Below are positions 58,195-64,000 of a stretch of DNA of 64,000 nucleotides, piece after piece (the first letter of the stretch is position 1; the number at the start of each line of letters is the position of its first letter). The translations under genes and the position numbers were made by a program. Under the pieces are notes generated by a model. That model was not told the origin of the DNA. It was given only the letters and a program-made list of their open reading frames with translations, and ran no database searches. This DNA is from Cunninghamia lanceolata (taxonomy: Eukaryota > Streptophyta > Pinopsida > Cupressales > Cupressaceae), in NCBI GenBank assembly GCA_027924645.1, contig BSBN01001807.1:12170001-12234000 (forward strand). Direction: 5' to 3'.

Positions 58195-61147
58195 TGCAAA
58201 GTACTCATTCCATCACAAAAGTTACATGAAGTAAATAATCCCCTTAATTACATCATCTCAAGTAAAAGATAAATCTCATCAACATAAATCAATAAGTCAT
58301 TAAATCTTACAAATCACGTGCTTAATCCAAGTGTTAGCACTATAAAAGAATATATAAAGTCCATTGTCCTTCATGCTATAAATCATCTAGTGATAATTAC
58401 AAGATACAATAATCATGTCCAATATAAGAATAATAAATCAAACAACTCTTCAGTCACCACGAACCCACATGGTCCTCTTGCGAGCTGAGAGACGGGAACA
58501 TGGCTCAGGTGCTTTTCCACCCAACCATGAAGCAATTACACTTCCCTAGATCCCTTCATAACATGAAGGAAACCTAACCCTGCATGAAACGTCTAGCCAC
58601 CCAGAAACATTTGGCAGGAGGGAACACCCGATGCAACCTAAAGTCTAATGTACAAATCTAAATAATGATATGCAAATTGTCTCACAACAGGATGTGGCAG
58701 AGATATATATATAAATAAAGTTTTTCTAGACAAATATTCATCTTTTTCAATGAATTCCTAGCTTAGGCCTAAGCATTTAAAATAGTTTAAGGTTTAATTC
58801 TTGAAAAGAGGAAAAGTCATCTCTAATAATCCACATTCGACATCCTAGCCCAAAAGTAACCCAAAACACACTTAAGATATAATCTACTTTCTTTTCAAAA
58901 ATAAATAACAACCCATATTCGTCTATAACCATCTCTAATCCATTTCCTTTGCATCATTCGCGAAAACACACTTTCAAGCAAGTAGTAAAGAACATCATAC
59001 ATTCATTTGAATGCAATTATAAATATAGATTCTACAATCTGATTATATTCTCTAACTGTATTTCATTGTTTAAATAGTTTGTAGAAAACTAATGTCAGTT
59101 ACTTCTTATCCAATGTTGTTTCATAATTCAAGCAATTCATTTGAAATAAGAGTTGATAATAGTGTATGATTAGTTTCAGCATCTCACAACTAATTTTAAA
59201 AGCATAGGCAAAATCAGAAAAATGCACTATCTCTATTTTAAGTAATAATATAACTGTTTTCAGAGAGTATTAAAATGAAGCTACAAGAACTTAATATAAC
59301 GAGCTACAGGTATCTATAAATTAGGCTACAAGAACTCACAAGAAGATTGATACATAAATAAAAGACTGCAGCAGTGGTAAAACAAAAAAGCTACATGTAT
59401 AGTAATTAGGTTACTGAAGTATGTCTGTAGAATGAGATAACAGTGACGAAAAAGTAAAAACTGATCTACAAGAATGATTTAATTACTGTCATCTAAGTTT
59501 TGAGAGTTGTTTCAACAGCAAGGTTGCTTCACTTTATAAATAAAGATTAACAAAGCAAACATAGCTCGACCAAGATGTAGAGGTTGATGCCTAATAAAAG
59601 AATCATTTCTAGCAGTAAAAATATAGAGGAAAACACGAGCTACAACAATGATAAAAATATAGTTTAGGCATATGCTCTAGGTCAAGACAAAAGATATTGG
59701 TCAGCATGATTTTTAGGGTCGATGCTCAATGGAAAGAAGCCTTTATCATCAGCAAAATTTATAGAGAAAGAAAGCAAGCAAGCATAAGCTAATCACTACA
59801 ATAGCTAAAGAGCATATTAAAAAATATCATAAAACTATTTTCACAGGCTAACATTTAGCAGGTCGTTACCCATAGCCAGGCTGCCCCAAATCAAGCCGCC
59901 AAAACAAGAAACAGGCCAAAGAAATACTTAGGCTGACAACAAACAAAGAAGAGGCCAATCCAAGCATATTACAGAGGAAAAAGAAGAGGCAGGCGACAGG
60001 AAATGGTTCAAGGTTCAAGGCAAGAATGAAAATCACAATCTGGCCGAGCTCACAGTATAACATAGACTAGAGAAAGAGATAGATCACAAGCCAAAATTAA
60101 CCATGGGTTTAGCAGTATTATCATCCATAAATTAATGCAAACAAAACAAGGGAAACACCTAATTCCTTAGCTGGTGAAAAAGGTCGTTGATCACTTCTTC
60201 TCCCCTCTGCTCCTTTATGTCGCTCCAAAAGCAATGATCTCTTTCTTTCTTCTGCCCTCTATTTTTAATAAAAATCCCCCTCTAACAATGGTACCCATAA
60301 AATTAGATTGGAGTTTCTTGTAAATACTGCTAGTTAACTTCTAATTTGCATGCCTTTTTGGCATCCATAGCCTCCCATTTTCTTTGAAAATAAAATAAAC
60401 TTCTTTATTTGTCACTTGCATGACAGTTGCTTTTCTTTTATTTAATTTATTTAGATATCTAATTATAATATATATTATTAATATCATTTATTTTTAATAA
60501 AACATCACTTTAAATCAAACAATAGGTATTTGCAAATAGAACAAAAGCTATTTATTTATCTAATTTATTTAAATATAGAAAACACTTTTATAATTTATAA
60601 TATAATTAAATAATATACATAATTCTATTTATGTAATTCGAAGGGACATAATGTATTTATGACTAAATCATGCATTCGAAAAGACTTACTGTAGAAATTA
60701 AACACATTATTTTTCTAAATATTTAAACATCAATCACATTTATTATCCATAAAATAATGCATATTAATTTATCCATTCAAAATGCGATATGACATGAGAC
60801 TATGTGAGTGTGTGAGTGCATCAAGTTTATCCATCTTATCAGTTCTTGCCAAGTGGCTAGAACATCTCTACCTCAACCATGTTCTCATTTTCGACGAGTA
60901 CCTGCATTCAGTCGCACTTAACTCCACATCAATAGATTAGTTTCCCAAAATCATAGCCGAAGCAAATCATAATGTATATCCATAATCATACCAATAATAT
61001 TCAATTATTAAATTGACTTTAAAAATTACGCATTTATAATATTATGAAAATTACTTTCACACACGTGGAATCACTCATAGTAAAACAATCATAGTAAAAG
61101 TTCAATAATCTAAAATAATAATATAGTCCATAAAATGAGATGTGACA
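58195..61147 (-). repeat. 3' LTR of chromovirus C (about 2.95 kb)
   Basis: On the plus strand it opens TGCAAAGTACT and closes GATGTGACA, i.e. TG...CA on the minus strand (TGTCACATC...AGTACTTTGCA). Blocks match LTR B, for example around AGGACAAGAACATGG/GGGAACATGGCTC. No gene inside; 59870-60060 is moderately GC-rich. Confidence 0.8.
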
Positions 61148-61339
61148 TCCTTCCCCACTAGGAAGAGACATCGTCCTGATGTCTTATTACACAACTAAAA
61201 ATAATAATGTATCAATCTACCACTACCAATGTATCCAAAGTATCGTGAAAACAAATAATAGTAACTCAAAGTATCATAATCCATGCATGAATAAGAAAAC
61301 TATGCTATATCCTCAAATGAGGAAAAGATAGAATCTGTC

Positions 61340-64000
61340 AATCTTCTCTGCATCCTACCATGTGGCACTGTCCTCTGAATATTAGTCCCATTGGACCTTG
61401 TACTACACCATATCCCTGCTACATAACTTAACATTGCAACTCTCCAAAATTTAAGTGGGCTCCACTAGCACCACTCCTGGATCTTGAACCTGTAAAGCAC
61501 GCCAATCAAGAATGTGTGACGCAACAAGATGATAAAGCTTAAGTAAGGACACATGAAAAATATTATGGATTCTGGCAAGTGCAAGTGGTAGAGCAAGTCT
61601 ATAAGCTACATGATTGATCACTTCCAGGACATTGAATGGTCCTACAAATCGAGGAGCAAGTTTGGACGCTTTGTCAAATGAAACTGAACTCTTATGAGGT
61701 TTGACCCTCAGGAAGACTTTATCACCAACTGTAAATTGTCTAAGTGTCCTATTTCTATATGCATAACTCTTTTGACGATCTGAGGCTTGCTTCAATTTCT
61801 CTTTGATTAACTTTATATAATCATCCATTTCCCTTAACATATCAAGACCAATCACTATTCTATCCTCCACCTTATCCCAACTGATAGGTGTCCGACACCC
61901 ATGCCCATAAAGAGATTCAAATAGTGTCATTCTCAAAGATGCATGGTATGAATTGTTGTATGCGAACTCCACCAATGGAAGATACTCCTCCCATTTATAC
62001 TATTGATCCATACAATACATCCTGAGAAGGTCTTCTATAACCTGATTGACTCTTTCCATCTGACCATCTGTTTAAGGATGATATGCCGAACTGAAATTCA
62101 ACTTTGTACTCAAAGCTGCATTTAGAGTTGTCCAAAATCTAGATGTCATGCAAGTGTCTCAATCTAAAATAATCATCTCTTGCTCTCCATGCAATCAAAA
62201 GATCTCCTGAACAAACTTCTTAGCTAATACCAAAGAACCATCTGAAAGATTTCCTGGAATAAAATGTGCTACTTTTATCAACTTGTCCACAACTACTAAG
62301 ATGACATCATGTTGATTCTTAGACATGGGCAACCCTTGAATAAAATCCATACTTATCACTTACCACTTGTATTCAGGAACACTGCGCGGACCTACAACAA
62401 TCTTGTTGGATGCACATGCTTAGCTTTGAATCATTGGCACTCCAAATATCAAGCCACAAAATCCGTCACATCCTTCTTAAATCTAGGACAAAAGTATAAG
62501 GGTCTCAAACCTTTGACCATCTTGGTCACTCCAGGGTGCCCGAATATGGTGCGTTGTGGGTCTCCTCAAGCACTAACTTCCTCAATTTTCTTGAGTCAAG
62601 AATATACATCCTTCCCTGATATCTCAAAAGTCCATCTGACTCAATCACATAAGCATCAAACCTGTGATCTAAGGGGTCTACTTCCAAATCTTGCTTTACT
62701 CTTTCATAATGCTCATCCCTTTGAAGATTCTGAATTACTTTTTGCTTCAAATTGGATCTCGTTGTAACCATGGCAACCAAATGTCTTCTTCTACTAAGAG
62801 CATCTGCTACTCTATTCTCATTTCCTTTTATATACTCAATTCCAAAGTCATACTCACTAAGGAATTCTAACCACCTTCTCTGTCATGCATTAAGGTTAGG
62901 TTGAGTAAATATATAGTTGAACCCTAAATGGTTTGTTTTTAACTCAAAGGGCTTACCTAGAAGATAATGCCTCCACATCTAAAGTGCATGAACTATGGCG
63001 GCTAACTCAAGATCATGCAGTGCATAGTTTAACTCATATTGCTTTAGCTTCCTTGATTCATATGCAACCACTTGCTCATTCTGCATCAACACTCCTTCTA
63101 CTCCTCCCAAAGCATTAGTTATAACTATAAAGTGACCATTAGGATCTGGTATGGTCAAGATAGGAGCAATTGTGAGCTTTTCCTTTAGCACTTAGAAAGC
63201 TTGCTCACACCTTTTTGTCCATTCAAACTTCTCACCCTTCTATTGTAGTGAGGTAATCAGTGTTGCTATAGTTGAGAAACCTTCCACAAACTTCCTATAA
63301 TAACCTGTAAGTCCCATAAAACTTTTGACTTCTATTACACTCTGAGGTGCAAGCCATTCCATTATTGCTTTAATCTTCTCAGGATCAACTACAATCCTTT
63401 CTACTAAGATCACATGACCAAGATAGTGCACCTTATCTTGAAAGAAAGTACACTTAGATAGCTTACCATAAAGTTTTCACTCTGTCAAGTGTTGCAAGAC
63501 TATCCTCAGATGCCTTTCATGCTCTTCCACTGATTTAGAGTATATCAATATGGCATCAAGGAATATCAACACAAAATCATCTAAGCAATCACTGAATATG
63601 ATATTCATCAAATTCATGAAGGCTACTGGAGCATTAGTCAACCCAAATGGTACCAATGTGAACTCATGGTGACCATATTGAGTTCTAAAAGTTGTCTTAG
63701 AGATGTCTTCATCCTTAATCTGTAATTGGTGATAGCCAGATCTCAAGTATATCTTGGAGAACACCATAGCTCCCTTCATCTGATTGAAGAGCTCATCTAT
63801 TCTTGGGAGTGGGTACTTATTCTTTATAGTATCTTTATTAAGCATCCTATAATCAATGCATAACCTCAAAGTCCCATCCTTCTTCTTTACAAAGATGACT
63901 GGTGCACCCCAAGGCGACACACTAGGTCTAATGAACCCTTGATTTAGCAACTCCTGCAATTGTGCTTTAAGCTCATACAATTCTGTAGTAGTCATCTTGT
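61340..64000 (-). pseudogene. Chromovirus C pol: RT, RNase H, integrase and chromodomain (5' partial)
   Basis: From the window edge leftward: RT (63995-63477, then 63431-63240), RNase H (63191-62979 and on to about 62780), integrase zinc finger (62780-62526), core (about 62360-61900), C-terminal barrel (61800-61500; GDKVFLRV, GPFNVLEV) and chromodomain (61460-61345; YKVQWD, YSEDSATW). Broken by many stops and frameshifts. In RT the first catalytic Asp is Tyr ([13 protein letters not shown]) and the YxDD box reads FLDA, so two of three catalytic aspartates are lost, whereas element B keeps both. The 519 bp RT block itself is still open. Confidence 0.88.

Larger units (their letters stand above)
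58195..64000 (-). mobile_element. Chromovirus C (Ty3/Gypsy, Tekay/Del-like), runs off the window
   Basis: 3' LTR at 58195-61147, PPT at 61148-61160, then minus-strand chromodomain, integrase, RNase H and RT up to the window edge. Same family as element B by LTR, PPT and pol similarity. The 5' half (protease, gag, 5' LTR) lies beyond 64000. Confidence 0.9.

Overview
The window reads as nuclear DNA of a large-genome seed plant, most likely a gymnosperm (an inference). It is AT-rich and almost entirely made of transposable elements and their debris. It carries Ty3/Gypsy elements of the plant Tat and chromovirus (Tekay/Del-like) lineages, plant-type telomere repeats (CCCTAAA), and decayed copies of plant genes (ANTH clathrin-assembly protein, L-gulonolactone oxidase, PPR proteins). 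One coding gene looks intact: a DUF247 protein at 53292-54755, minus strand.

Layout. 1-1884: 3' end of an LTR retrotransposon (plus) with an unrecognised acidic ORF, polypurine tract and a 558 bp LTR. 2764-16152: a complete Tat-lineage Ty3/Gypsy element (minus), with near-identical LTRs, GAAGT target-site duplication, and gag-pol in one frame broken by two stop codons. 16940-18190: ANTH-domain pseudogene (plus). 18391-20070: remnant of another retrotransposon (possible LTR, primer-binding site, broken gag). 22182-23430: a fold-back element abutting the 3' end of a GULLO pseudogene (minus). 24481-28636: a PPR fragment, then a decayed five-exon transposase-like gene (minus) with a Ty1/Copia integrase fragment in one intron. 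28637-35000: unassigned repeat-rich DNA with an LTR-like segment. 35028-38390: purine-rich minisatellites and two degenerate interstitial telomeric blocks, ending at a second PPR fragment. 41346-48134: chromovirus B (minus), internally deleted. 51895-52657: a hAT-like non-autonomous element with 8 bp target-site duplication. 53292-54755: DUF247 gene. 55360-55914: a probable 5'-truncated LINE tail and a tandem duplication. 58195-64000: chromovirus C (minus), running off the window.

Relations. Elements B and C belong to one family (long LTRs of about 3-3.6 kb, PPT next to TGTCA, integrase followed by a chromodomain). Element A differs: it has a second archaeal-type RNase H and no chromodomain. 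LTR comparison dates A (4 substitutions over about 529 aligned bases) as much younger than B (about 16 over 280). The transposase-like gene is the least ordinary item: intron boundaries are canonical and phases agree at two of the four junctions, so its exon structure can be read even though about a dozen stops have accumulated. No rRNA, tRNA or CRISPR features were seen.
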